Shown one piece after another: positions 47,242 to 56,082 of a stretch of 64,000 nt of DNA. The stretch's first letter is position 1; each line of letters begins with the position of its first letter. The DNA lies in NCBI RefSeq assembly GCF_004000255.1, contig NZ_RCIQ01000005.1, positions 186,001 to 250,000 on the forward strand, written 5' to 3'. Source of the stretch: Nioella ostreopsis (GTDB lineage: Bacteria; Pseudomonadota; Alphaproteobacteria; Rhodobacterales; Rhodobacteraceae). The notes below the pieces were generated by a model, which made no database searches, had not been told where the DNA came from, and saw only the letters and a program-made list of their open reading frames with translations. Position numbers and translations under genes: made by a program.

Positions 47242-49682
47242 GCCTTCACCCGTTCGGCCCTGGGATCATACATCGGCTTCAGGCTGGCAACCGCCTTGTG
47301 CCGCTTGCCTGCGATCTCGATCTCGTAGCTGGATGCCAGCACATCCGCCGCGCTTTCGCCCTCGCAGGGCACATAGCCAAGCCCCACTGCCGCGCCCAGA
47401 TAATGGCCGTAATTACCCGAGGTCAGGTAGCCGACCATCTTGCCATCGCGGATCACCGCCTCGTTGTGGAACAGCATCGGTTCGGGGTCTTCCAGCAAGA
47501 ACTGCACCAGCCGCCGCTGAAGACCGTCCTCGCGTTTCTTCAACACCGCATCACGGCCAATGAAATCGCCCTTGTCGGTCTTGACGGCAAAGCCGAGCCC
47601 CGCCTCCAAAACGTGATCCTCATCCGAGATATCGTGGCCAAAGTGGCGGAAGCCCTTTTCGGTCCGGCAACTATCCAGCGTGTGCAACCCGCACAGCTTC
47701 AGGCCCAGATCGGCGCCCGCCTCTTCCAGTGCCTCGAACACGTGGCAGGCCATGTCGGAGGAGACATAAATCTCCCACCCAAGCTCGCCTACATAGGTCA
47801 CGCGATGCGCACGGGCCAGGCCCATGCCAATCTCGATCTCTCGCGCCATGCCGAAGGGATGCGCCTCGTTCGAGAAGTCATTGGGGCTGACCGCCTGCAT
47901 CAATTCACGCGATTTCGGCCCCATGACGCAGAGCACAGCCTCCGCCGCCGTCACATCGGTGATGACCACGAATTCATCCCCCAGATGCCGCCGCAGCCAG
48001 GCCAGATCGCGTTGCAGGGTCGCCCCCGGAACCACGAGGAAAAACGCGGTCTCAGACAGGCGCGTGACGGTCAGATCGCATTCGATGCCGCCGCGATTGT
48101 TGAGCATCTGGGTGTAGACGATCTTGCCCGGCGCCACGTCCATGTCAGCCGCGCAAAGCCGTTGCAGATAGGCCAGCGCGTCGCGCCCCTCCACCCGGAT
48201 CTTGCCGAAGCTGGTCATGTCAAAGAGGCCCACGCCCTCGCGTACCGCCATATGTTCGGCCTTGTGGTTCGCAAACCAGTTCTGGCCTTTCCAGTCATAG
48301 CGGTATTCGCGTTCCTGTCCGTCGAAGGCGAACCAGTTGGCCCGTTCCCACCCGGCCATTTCCCCGAACACCGCGCCGCGCGCCTTCAGGTGCTCATGCA
48401 AGGGCGACCGGCGCACCCCGCGCGAGGTCGTGACCTGCAAATAGGGATAGTGATCGGCATAGAGCAGCCCGAGCGTTTCGCTGACCCGTTCCTTGAGATA
48501 CTTGCGGTTCTTTTGAAACGGCTGCGCCCGGCGGATATCGGATTCCCACAGGTCGAAAGGTGGCTCGCCATCCTCCATCCACTGCGCCAGCGCCATGCCC
48601 GCCCCACCCGAGGACACGATCCCGATGGAGTTGTACCCGGCGGCAACCCAATACCCGCGCAGCTCCGGCGCTTCACCAAGGTAGTAGCGGTCATCGGGCG
48701 TGAAGCTTTCCGGCCCGTTGAAGAAGGTGTGAATCCCCGCCGTCTCGAACATCGGCATCCGGTTCATCGCCATGCCCAGAATGGGCTCGAAATGGTCGAA
48801 ATCCTCGGGCAGCGAGTCGAAGCAGAAATCCTCGGAAATCCCGTCCATGCCCCAGGGCTTCGCCTTGGGTTCGAACGCGCCCAGCATCATCTTGCCCGCG
48901 TCTTCCTTGTAATAGCCGCATTCATCCGGCACCCGCAGCACCGGCAGGCGGCTCAGCCCCTCGATCGGCTCTGTGATCAGGTAGAAATGCTCGCAGGCAT
49001 GCAGCGGCAGGGTGACGCCCGACTGACCGGCTAGGTCGCGGCCCCACATGCCCCCGCAATTGACCACCAGATCGGCCACGATATGGCCCTGTTCGTCGCC
49101 GCTGTCCCAGTCAACGCCCGTGACCTTGCCATCGGCCTGCGTCACGTCCGTGACCTTCACGCCCTCGATCACCTTGGCGCCGTTCATACGCGCGCCTTTG
49201 GCCAGGGCCATGGCGATATTGGCCGGGTCACATTGGCCATCGAGCGGCAGATGCACCGCGCCGACCACGTCGCCGACATTGAGGTGCGGATACATCGCCT
49301 TCACCTCGTCGGGCCCGATCTCGTTCACATCGACGTTGAAGGCGCGCGCCAGCGTGGCTTGCCGCAGCAGTTCCTCGTGTCGATGCTCGGTCAGCGCGAC
49401 GGAAATCGACCCGTTCTGCCGCATGCCCGTGGCGATGCCGGTCTCCGCCTCCAGCTTGACGTAGAGATCGGCGGAATATTTCGCCAGCCGCGTCGCGTTC
49501 TGGCTGCCGCGCAACTGCCCGATCAGCCCCGCCGCATGCCATGTGGTGCCGCAGGTCAGCTGCTTGCGTTCCAGCAGGACGATGTCTTTCCAGCCCAGTT
49601 TCGCCAGATGGTAGGCGACCGAGCAGCCGGACACGCCACCACCGATGATGACGACGCGGGCATGGGATGGGATCTTTGACAT
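47238..49682 (-). CDS. Dimethylglycine/sarcosine dehydrogenase-like FAD-GcvT protein A
   Basis: An 814-residue two-domain enzyme: an N-terminal DAO-type FAD domain (VVIIGGGVSGCSVAYHLAKLG) and a C-terminal GcvT/tetrahydrofolate-binding domain (from ~430; YVGELGWEIYVSSDMACHVF). His49 in TTWHAAGL corresponds to the histidine that covalently binds FAD in DMGDH and sarcosine dehydrogenase. Reaction by family: oxidative N-demethylation with transfer of formaldehyde to folate. It is paralogous to the 50586 gene, and downstream of the homocysteine methyltransferase by 10 bp. Confidence 0.92.
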   Translation of the reverse strand: MSKIPSHARVVIIGGGVSGCSVAYHLAKLGWKDIVLLERKQLTCGTTWHAAGLIGQLRGSQNATRLAKYSADLYVKLEAETGIATGMRQNGSISVALTEHRHEELLRQATLARAFNVDVNEIGPDEVKAMYPHLNVGDVVGAVHLPLDGQCDPANIAMALAKGARMNGAKVIEGVKVTDVTQADGKVTGVDWDSGDEQGHIVADLVVNCGGMWGRDLAGQSGVTLPLHACEHFYLITEPIEGLSRLPVLRVPDECGYYKEDAGKMMLGAFEPKAKPWGMDGISEDFCFDSLPEDFDHFEPILGMAMNRMPMFETAGIHTFFNGPESFTPDDRYYLGEAPELRGYWVAAGYNSIGIVSSGGAGMALAQWMEDGEPPFDLWESDIRRAQPFQKNRKYLKERVSETLGLLYADHYPYLQVTTSRGVRRSPLHEHLKARGAVFGEMAGWERANWFAFDGQEREYRYDWKGQNWFANHKAEHMAVREGVGLFDMTSFGKIRVEGRDALAYLQRLCAADMDVAPGKIVYTQMLNNRGGIECDLTVTRLSETAFFLVVPGATLQRDLAWLRRHLGDEFVVITDVTAAEAVLCVMGPKSRELMQAVSPNDFSNEAHPFGMAREIEIGMGLARAHRVTYVGELGWEIYVSSDMACHVFEALEEAGADLGLKLCGLHTLDSCRTEKGFRHFGHDISDEDHVLEAGLGFAVKTDKGDFIGRDAVLKKREDGLQRRLVQFLLEDPEPMLFHNEAVIRDGKMVGYLTSGNYGHYLGAAVGLGYVPCEGESAADVLASSYEIEIAGKRHKAVASLKPMYDPRAERVKA

Positions 49683-49692
49683 CTGACTATCC

Positions 49693-50589
49693 TTAGATGA
49701 TCGTGTGGCCCGCAGCGGTCAGCCGCCGGGCAAGTTCTGCAATATGGTTGGGGCCGACTTCACAGCAGCCGCCGACGACACTGGCACCGGCATCGACCCA
49801 ACCCATGGCGAAATCGGCGTATTCGGCAGGGCCGAGATCCTTGCGCGCCGTCAGCGCATCCACGGTCGGACGATCCTCAAGAAAGCCGTCCGATATCTGC
49901 GTGAACCCGTTGGCATAGGCCCCCATTGGCAGGCCGAGCGGTTTCAGGATGATCAGCGCCGCGGCGATCGCCTCGGGGCGGGAACAGTTGACCAGCAGGG
50001 CGTCAGGGCGGAACTCCTCCACCACCGGCGCCAGCTCGCTCAGCGCTTCGCCCGACCGCAACCGCGTGCCGTCCTCATCATCGACCGAAACCGAAAGCCA
50101 GACCGGCAGCCTGGTTTCGGCACAGCCCGCAAGAGCCCCGCGCGCCTGAAGGATCGAGGACACGGTTTCGATCAGAAACAGGTCAACCCGCCCCTCCATC
50201 ATCTGCACCAGTTCCCCATAGGCGGCGGCAGCCACCTCCTCGGGTGGGCACAGATCAGGCCGGTAAGAGGCACGCAGCGGCCCAAGCGACCCGGCAATCC
50301 GGCCGCCGCCATGGGCATCACGCGCCGCCTCGGCCTCGCGCAGTGCCGTTTCGATCAGGTCGGCAAAGCGGTCTTCCAGCCCCTCGGGGCGCAGCCGGTC
50401 GCGCAGGACCGCGTAGGTGTTGGTGGTGGCAATACTCGCCCCCACGGCGAAGTAATCGCCATGGACGGCGCGCACCAGCTCTGGCCGGTCCAGCATAACC
50501 GATGTGGACCACAGAGGCGTCGGGCGGTCCCCGGCGCGGTGCACCAGTTCCTGCCCGATCGACCCATCCAGAAGGGTGATCTGCGTCAT
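49693..50589 (-). CDS. Homocysteine S-methyltransferase family protein
   Basis: A 298-residue TIM-barrel methyltransferase of the BHMT/MmuM family that moves a methyl group to homocysteine. The zinc cysteines are present: Cys202 in LLVNCSRPEA and Cys275-Cys276 in VGGCCEVGPNH. The N-terminal LLDGSIGQELVHRAG is typical. The start at 50589 overlaps the upstream stop (ATGA). Placed between two demethylating dehydrogenases, it may supply the first demethylation of a betaine; S-methylmethionine is an alternative donor. Confidence 0.92.
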   Translation of the reverse strand: MTQITLLDGSIGQELVHRAGDRPTPLWSTSVMLDRPELVRAVHGDYFAVGASIATTNTYAVLRDRLRPEGLEDRFADLIETALREAEAARDAHGGGRIAGSLGPLRASYRPDLCPPEEVAAAAYGELVQMMEGRVDLFLIETVSSILQARGALAGCAETRLPVWLSVSVDDEDGTRLRSGEALSELAPVVEEFRPDALLVNCSRPEAIAAALIILKPLGLPMGAYANGFTQISDGFLEDRPTVDALTARKDLGPAEYADFAMGWVDAGASVVGGCCEVGPNHIAELARRLTAAGHTII

Positions 50590-53033
50590 GCACGCAGCCT
50601 TTCGTTTTCCGGATCCCACAGCGGCCGGTCTTCCTGCACCACCGCACGGAACCGTTCGCCATAGATCTCCACCTCCAGTTCCGTGCCCGGCACCGCCAGA
50701 TCGGCCCGCACCATGCCAAGCGCAACCGAGGCATTCAGGCGATACCCCCACGCGCCAGAGGTGGTTTCCCCCACGATCTGCCCGTCATGCCACAGGCAGG
50801 ACATGTAAGGCGCATCGCAATCGCCCGCGTCCACGATCAGCGTGACGAAGCGCTTCTTCGAGCCTTGCTGCTTTTCGGACATCAGCGCCGCCTTGCCGGT
50901 GAAATCCTGCGGCTTGTCGAGCTTCACGAACCGGTCCAGCCCGCCTTCGAACAAGGTGTAGTCGGTGGACAGATCGCCCTTCCACGCGCGATAGCCCTTT
51001 TCGATGCGCAGGGAATTCAGCGCCCACATGCCGAAGGGCTTGGCGCCTGCGTCGATGATCGCCTGATAGATGGCGGGCATATCCTCGTTCGCGGCATGCA
51101 CCTCCCACCCCAGTTCCCCGGTGAAGGACACGCGGATCAGGAAGGCAGGCTTTCCCGCGACGGTCGCGTGCTGATGGGTCAGCCAGCCCATGGACAGGTC
51201 GGCATCGGTCAGCCCGGCCAGAACGTCGCGCGATGTCGGGCCTGCCACGATCAGACAATCCCGGTCGCGGGTGGTCTCGGTCACGGTCACGCCCTCGGGC
51301 ACGGACCGTTTCACCAGCTCGCCATCATGCCACTGCGCGGTGGCCGCCGTGATCAGGACGAAGCTGTTTTCTTCCAGCCGAATGCAGCTCATTTCCGTCA
51401 GGATGCGGCCACGGGCATCAGCCACGTAGATCAGGCCGATGCGCCCCACCTTGGGAATGCCCCCGGTGCAGAAGCCGCGCAGCCATTCATCCGCGCCCTC
51501 GCCCTTGACCCAGAAGCGCGAGAAACCAGGCAGGTCCAGCACGCCGCAGGCATCGCGCACCGCCTCGCATTCTTCCTTGATCCGCTGCTCCCACGGGCCG
51601 GATCGGCCCCAAGTATGCGTCGATTCCTCGCTGGTGTCATCGCCCGGATGCGCGAACCAGTTGGCCCGTTCCCACCCGTTATAGTCGCCCATCACGCCGC
51701 CAAGCGCCTTGATCTTGTCATGGACAGGCGACAGCTTGCGGTCGGGCGCAGCGGGCCAGCGGTGCCAGGGGAAATGCATGGCATATTCGTTGCCATAGAC
51801 CTCCATCCCCTTGGCCACGCAGTAGTCATGGTCGGTATAATCGGTGTAGCGGCGCGGGTCGCAGGCCCACATGTCCCACTCTGTTGCGCCATCGACGATC
51901 CATTCGGCCAGCACCTTGCCAGCCCCACCGCCCTGCGCGATGCCGAAGGTGAACACGCAGGCCTCGAACGCGTTTGTCACGCCGGGCATCGGCCCGAGCA
52001 GCGGCATCCCGTCGGGCGCATAGGGGATCGGGCCGTTGATGATACGGCTGATGCCAGCCGTGGCGGCCAGCGGCACACGCTCCATCGAATCGGCCACGAT
52101 GTCCTCGATCCGCTCCAGGTCATCGGTCCAGAGCTGGAAGCTGAAATCGTTCGGCACCTCGTCGGGCGAGCCCGCCCATTCCGCCTTGCAGTTCGGCTCA
52201 TAGGGGCCGATGTTGAAGCCGTGCTTTTCCTGCCGGAAGTAGTAAGACACATCCACATCGCGCAGAAGCGGCAGCTTGCGGCCGTTTTCCTTGCTCCATG
52301 CCTCGATCTCGGGGATTTCCTCGGTCAGCACATACTGATGGCTCATCACCATCATCGGCACGGTACGCCCGCCATAGGGCTTGAACCATTCGCCGACCTG
52401 CTGCGCATAGTATCCGGCCGCGTTCACCACGTAGTCACAGGCAATATCGCCCTTGTCGGTATGAACGATCCAGCTGCCATCGTCCTTCTGCGTCACGCCC
52501 GTCGCGGGACAGAAACGAAGGATCTTGGCCCCCATGTCGCGCGCGCCCTTGGCCAGCGCCTGCGTCAGCTGCGCGGGGTCGATATCGCCGTCGTTCGGAT
52601 CGTAGAGCGCCCCCTTGATGTCATGCGTCTCGATGAAGGGATACCGCGCCTTGACCTCCTCGGGCGTCAGAATCTCAAGGTTCATGCCCTGTTGCAGGCC
52701 CATCCCCTTGGCGCGTTCAAACTCCTGCATCCGCTCTTTTGAATGCGCCAGCCGGATCGACCCGGTCTGGTGGTAGTTCATCGGGTAATCCACCTCTTCG
52801 CCGAGGCGCGCATATAGCTCGGTCGAATAGCGCTGCATGTTCATGACGGCCCATGAGGTCGAGAAGGTCGGCACATTCCCCGCCGCATGCCAGGTCGAGC
52901 CCGCCGTCAGTTCGTTCTTTTCCAGCAGCACGCAGTCGGTCCAGCCCTTCTTGGCCAGGTGATAGAGGCTGGATGCCCCAACGGCACCGCCCCCGATGAT
53001 GACGACCTTTGCGGATGTGGGAAAAGCGGCCAT
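50586..53033 (-). CDS. Dimethylglycine/sarcosine dehydrogenase-like FAD-GcvT protein B
   Basis: An 815-residue paralogue of the 47238 product with the same order: FAD domain (VVIIGGGAVGASSLYHLAKKG), His49 in STWHAAGN for covalent FAD, and a C-terminal GcvT domain (VSFTGELGWEVHAANEDMPA). The start at 53033 has AAAGGA 6 nt upstream; an in-frame start at 53048 overlaps that site. It is the first enzyme gene after the XRE-cupin regulator, which it nearly abuts (11 bp), and is probably transcribed with it. Confidence 0.93.
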   Translation of the reverse strand: MAAFPTSAKVVIIGGGAVGASSLYHLAKKGWTDCVLLEKNELTAGSTWHAAGNVPTFSTSWAVMNMQRYSTELYARLGEEVDYPMNYHQTGSIRLAHSKERMQEFERAKGMGLQQGMNLEILTPEEVKARYPFIETHDIKGALYDPNDGDIDPAQLTQALAKGARDMGAKILRFCPATGVTQKDDGSWIVHTDKGDIACDYVVNAAGYYAQQVGEWFKPYGGRTVPMMVMSHQYVLTEEIPEIEAWSKENGRKLPLLRDVDVSYYFRQEKHGFNIGPYEPNCKAEWAGSPDEVPNDFSFQLWTDDLERIEDIVADSMERVPLAATAGISRIINGPIPYAPDGMPLLGPMPGVTNAFEACVFTFGIAQGGGAGKVLAEWIVDGATEWDMWACDPRRYTDYTDHDYCVAKGMEVYGNEYAMHFPWHRWPAAPDRKLSPVHDKIKALGGVMGDYNGWERANWFAHPGDDTSEESTHTWGRSGPWEQRIKEECEAVRDACGVLDLPGFSRFWVKGEGADEWLRGFCTGGIPKVGRIGLIYVADARGRILTEMSCIRLEENSFVLITAATAQWHDGELVKRSVPEGVTVTETTRDRDCLIVAGPTSRDVLAGLTDADLSMGWLTHQHATVAGKPAFLIRVSFTGELGWEVHAANEDMPAIYQAIIDAGAKPFGMWALNSLRIEKGYRAWKGDLSTDYTLFEGGLDRFVKLDKPQDFTGKAALMSEKQQGSKKRFVTLIVDAGDCDAPYMSCLWHDGQIVGETTSGAWGYRLNASVALGMVRADLAVPGTELEVEIYGERFRAVVQEDRPLWDPENERLRA

Positions 53034-53044
53034 GGCGGATCCTT

Positions 53045-53599
53045 TCAATAGACGGGGGGTGAGATCACCCAGATTGCGACGGCGGGCTCATCATAGGGAT
53101 TGGCCCAACGGTAAGACTGGTCGCGCACGCGAAAACTGTCGCCCGCGCGGATGGTGAAAGCATCGTCATCGAGCCAGATATCCAGCTTGCCCGACATGAC
53201 GAAGGCCAGTTCCTGTGTGGGGCGGCTGGTCCGCTCCATGCGCGACGATCCGGGTTGGAAGGTCGAATGCACCACTTCAAATGAATCGGTGAGATCGGGC
53301 GACAGCAGCGCCTCGACCAGCCCGCCATCCTGCTCGCCCACCTTCCGGCGATTGGCGGCGCGCACCACGCGGCCCATCTCGTTTTCCGGGCCGGTGGCCT
53401 TGCCGAAGAACAGCGACAGCGGCACCTCGTAGATTTTTGCGATGTCGCGCAGGTCACTGACGCGGGGGGTGGAGATGTCGCGTTCCACCTGGCTGATCCA
53501 GCCGACCGATTTGCCCAACCGTGCGGCCAGATCCTCCAGCGTCAGCCCACGCAGCTTGCGCAGGGATCTGAGGTCAGCTCCGAGGGAGGGGTGTTGCAT
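53045..53599 (-). CDS. XRE-family regulator with C-terminal cupin domain
   Basis: A 184-residue transcription factor: an N-terminal helix-turn-helix (residues ~8-62; LRKLRGLTLEDLAARLGKSV, then GWISQVERDISTPRVSDLRD) and a C-terminal cupin fold (~100-184; TQELAFVMSGKLDIWLDDDA, IRAGDSFRV). Cupins in such regulators bind small ligands. As first gene of the operon it likely controls the dehydrogenase cluster and itself. Related proteins (PuuR-like) regulate polyamine or methylamine catabolism, which is family knowledge. Confidence 0.93.
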   Translation of the reverse strand: MQHPSLGADLRSLRKLRGLTLEDLAARLGKSVGWISQVERDISTPRVSDLRDIAKIYEVPLSLFFGKATGPENEMGRVVRAANRRKVGEQDGGLVEALLSPDLTDSFEVVHSTFQPGSSRMERTSRPTQELAFVMSGKLDIWLDDDAFTIRAGDSFRVRDQSYRWANPYDEPAVAIWVISPPVY

Positions 53600-53613
53600 G
53601 GTTCAGCCGATGA

Positions 53614-53662
53614 CCGTGAAATTTCGCTTAAAACATTCACAATGCGCCCGTGAAATTGTCAA
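53614..53662 (-). promoter_or_regulatory. Candidate promoter and operator of the demethylation operon
   Basis: Two exact 10-bp direct repeats CCGTGAAATT (53614-53623 and 53648-53657) are 34 bp apart, about three helical turns. A minus-strand TTGACA (53662-53657) gives a consensus -35, with a weak -10 (TGAATG, 53639-53634) 17 nt on. The repeats overlap the -35 and lie downstream of the -10, as expected for an autoregulatory operator. Confidence 0.5.
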
Positions 53663-53746
53663 AGGTTTTTTCATCGACCTTGAAAATAAGGAAAAATGCG
53701 ACGCCGTGCGTGTCGTTTTTGGAAAACTCAGGAAATGGAAACGGGC

Positions 53747-54811
53747 TCAGCCACCGCGCCCGAGCCAGCGAAAGACCAGCGGGGCGGAAAAGATCACGAT
53801 CACGATCCGAACGATATGGGTCAGCGAGACATAGGCGATGTCGCCGCCCATGGCGAAGGCCAGCAGGCTCATTTCGGTCAGGCCGCCGGGGGAGTAGGCG
53901 AGAAAGGCCTGACTGAGCTCGGTGTCTGTCAGCGCCGCGACCACGGCGGCAAACCCCACCCCGGTGATCAGCATCCCGACGGTCGAAAAAAAGCCGAGGA
54001 ACAGATCATGTCCCACCTCGCGCACACTCGCCCCGATGAAGCGGCAGCCGATGACCGTGCCCATGACGACCTGCGCCGCGATCACCAGCACCGTGGGCGG
54101 CGGCACATCGACGATATGAAAGAAATGCGCGATGCCCGACAGCAGCATCGGCCCCAGAACCGCCGCCGCGGGCAACCGCAGAACCTTGCCCAGATACACC
54201 CCCGCAACCGCGCAGGCCGCAAGCACCGCATAATCGGTCAGGTCCAGTTCCCATAGCCCGACCCAGACGGCCCCGCCCCGCCCGCCAGACGTCACCCCGA
54301 GAACCAATCCGAAGAACAGCGCCACGAAACCGATGACCAGCAGGATGCGGCTGGCATGGGCCAGCGCGATGCGCTTCTCGTCGCCCCCCTGTTCAGCGCC
54401 GAGGATCAGCATTTCGTTCAGCCCGCCGGGCATGGCACTGAAATAGGCGGTGACGGGGTCGTATTTGCCGATCAGCCGGTAAAACAGAAACGACGCCCCG
54501 GCGGCCACGATCAGGAAGGGCGGCAACACAAGGAAACTGATCGCCCAATCGCCAATCGCGTCCAAAACCTCCGGCGTGATGCCAGACCCCAGCATGACGC
54601 CGATCACCGGGATCACGATGGGGCGGAGCCGGGCGGGCGGCGCAATCGGGGCATGCAGGATCGCGGCGATGGTGTTGCCGATCATCGGCCCCAGCATCCA
54701 GGGCAGCGGCATCCCGATCAGATAGGCGAAGACGCCCGATCCGATGCCGATCAGCAGGGCAAGCGCAGTGCGTGCGGATGTCGTTTGAAACAGGGTCGCG
54801 TCGGAACTCAA
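53747..54811 (-). CDS. AbrB-family integral membrane protein
   Basis: A 354-residue protein with about ten hydrophobic segments in two similar halves. The halves carry related motifs: [20 protein letters not shown] and [20 protein letters not shown], both with PGGLxEM. This is characteristic of the AbrB/AmoA-like membrane family; a transport role is assumed but unproven. It starts with TTG at 54811, overlapping the trhO stop (TTGA). Not to be confused with the AbrB transcription factor. Confidence 0.88.
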   Translation of the reverse strand: MSSDATLFQTTSARTALALLIGIGSGVFAYLIGMPLPWMLGPMIGNTIAAILHAPIAPPARLRPIVIPVIGVMLGSGITPEVLDAIGDWAISFLVLPPFLIVAAGASFLFYRLIGKYDPVTAYFSAMPGGLNEMLILGAEQGGDEKRIALAHASRILLVIGFVALFFGLVLGVTSGGRGGAVWVGLWELDLTDYAVLAACAVAGVYLGKVLRLPAAAVLGPMLLSGIAHFFHIVDVPPPTVLVIAAQVVMGTVIGCRFIGASVREVGHDLFLGFFSTVGMLITGVGFAAVVAALTDTELSQAFLAYSPGGLTEMSLLAFAMGGDIAYVSLTHIVRIVIVIFSAPLVFRWLGRGG

Positions 54812-55719
54812 ACCGGACCGCCAGCCAGATGCCGCTCGCCCCGCGCCTTCGCCAGTTCGATCTGCTTCTGCCGCTCGCGGAACCGGGCGCGATCCGCGTC
54901 GCTATGCTCGTCCAGACACTGATGGCAGGACACGCCATGTTCATACTCGGCGCGCTTGGTGTCCTCGGGCAGTAGCGGGCGGCGGCAGGCCCGGCACAGC
55001 AGATGCGGCCCTTCCTTCAGCCCGTGCCCAACCGACACACGCTCATCGAAAACGAAGCATTCCCCGTGCCACAGGCTATCCTCTTCCGGCACATCCTCCA
55101 GATACTGAAGAATGCCGCCCTTGAGGTGATAGACCTCGTCCACCCCCTGTTCGATCAGGTAGTTGGTGGATTTTTCGCAGCGGATGCCACCGGTGCAGAA
55201 CATGGCAATCCGCTTGTTGTGAAAGCGGTCCTTGTTCTCTTCCCACCATGCCGGGAATTCACGGAACGTCGCGGTTTCCGGGTCCACCGCGCCCTCGAAG
55301 GTGCCAATCGCAATCTCGTAGTCGTTGCGGGTGTCGATCACCGCCACATCCGGCGCGGAAATCAGCGCATTCCAGTCCTCGGGCCGCACGTAATGCCCCA
55401 CCTTCGCCTTGGGGTCGACGCCGGGCACGCCCATGGTGACGATCTCTTTCTTCAGCCGCACTTTCATGCGGGCGAAGGGGGCATCGGTGGCGGTACTTTC
55501 CTTCCACTCCAGATCAGCACAGCCGGGCAGGGCGCGGATATGGGCCAGCACCGCGTCGATGCCCTTGCGCGGCCCCGCGATGGTTCCGTTGATCCCTTCC
55601 GACGCGATCAGCAGCGACCCGCGCACATCCTCGGCCTCGCACAGGTCGCGAAGCGGCGCGCGCAGGGCGTCGGGATCCTCGAACCGGGTGAAATGATAGA
55701 GCGCGGCAACAGTATACAT
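54808..55719 (-). CDS. trhO: tRNA uridine 5-hydroxylation protein TrhO (rhodanese)
   Basis: TrhO (YceA) carries out O2-dependent formation of 5-hydroxyuridine at the tRNA wobble position. The 303-residue protein has an N-terminal acylphosphatase-like domain ([16 protein letters not shown]), a rhodanese domain with Cys175 in [12 protein letters not shown], and a C-terminal cysteine-rich segment ([18 protein letters not shown]). The start at 55719 ([10 protein letters not shown]) matches the family; the frame extends to 55755 without support. Confidence 0.94.
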   Translation of the reverse strand: MYTVAALYHFTRFEDPDALRAPLRDLCEAEDVRGSLLIASEGINGTIAGPRKGIDAVLAHIRALPGCADLEWKESTATDAPFARMKVRLKKEIVTMGVPGVDPKAKVGHYVRPEDWNALISAPDVAVIDTRNDYEIAIGTFEGAVDPETATFREFPAWWEENKDRFHNKRIAMFCTGGIRCEKSTNYLIEQGVDEVYHLKGGILQYLEDVPEEDSLWHGECFVFDERVSVGHGLKEGPHLLCRACRRPLLPEDTKRAEYEHGVSCHQCLDEHSDADRARFRERQKQIELAKARGERHLAGGPV

Positions 55720-55788
55720 GCCCGTTCCATACACCCGCCGGGCGGGGGCCTTCAAGATGGCGGCACGGGTTGCGCATTGCCGCAGGCG

Positions 55789-56082
55789 TCAGGGCAGTTT
55801 GTCGACCAGAACAGCGTTCAGAGTCGAGCCTGACCGTCGCAATACCGCCAGGGTCTGAAAGGCGTCCGAAACCCAGAAGGCCCGCGCATGGTCACGGTCC
55901 GGAAACGCGATGATGAACGCCGCGTCCGGTAGCGGCGCCTCTCCTTCCAGCCGCTCGGGATCACCGCCGCGCACGATGAACTGCCCCTGGTGGGCGGCCA
56001 CCACATCCGGGATCTTGGCGAAATAGGCCTCCATCCAGTCGCGGCTGTGAATCTGCATCTGGCCAATGACGAATGCGGTCAT
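55789..56082 (-). CDS. DUF1330 family protein
   Basis: A 97-residue ferredoxin-like (dimeric alpha/beta barrel) protein with the DUF1330 pattern GQFIVRGGDPERLEGE and FPDRDHARAFWVSDAFQ. Biochemical function is not established. The ATG overlaps the upstream regulator-hydrolase stop (ATGA), suggesting a functional pair with that gene. Confidence 0.88.
   Translation of the reverse strand: MTAFVIGQMQIHSRDWMEAYFAKIPDVVAAHQGQFIVRGGDPERLEGEAPLPDAAFIIAFPDRDHARAFWVSDAFQTLAVLRRSGSTLNAVLVDKLP

Noticed and set aside
47121-49034. 637-codon plus-strand frame antisense to the FAD-GcvT gene
   Set aside because: Composition of an antisense shadow; the minus-strand protein has complete family motifs.
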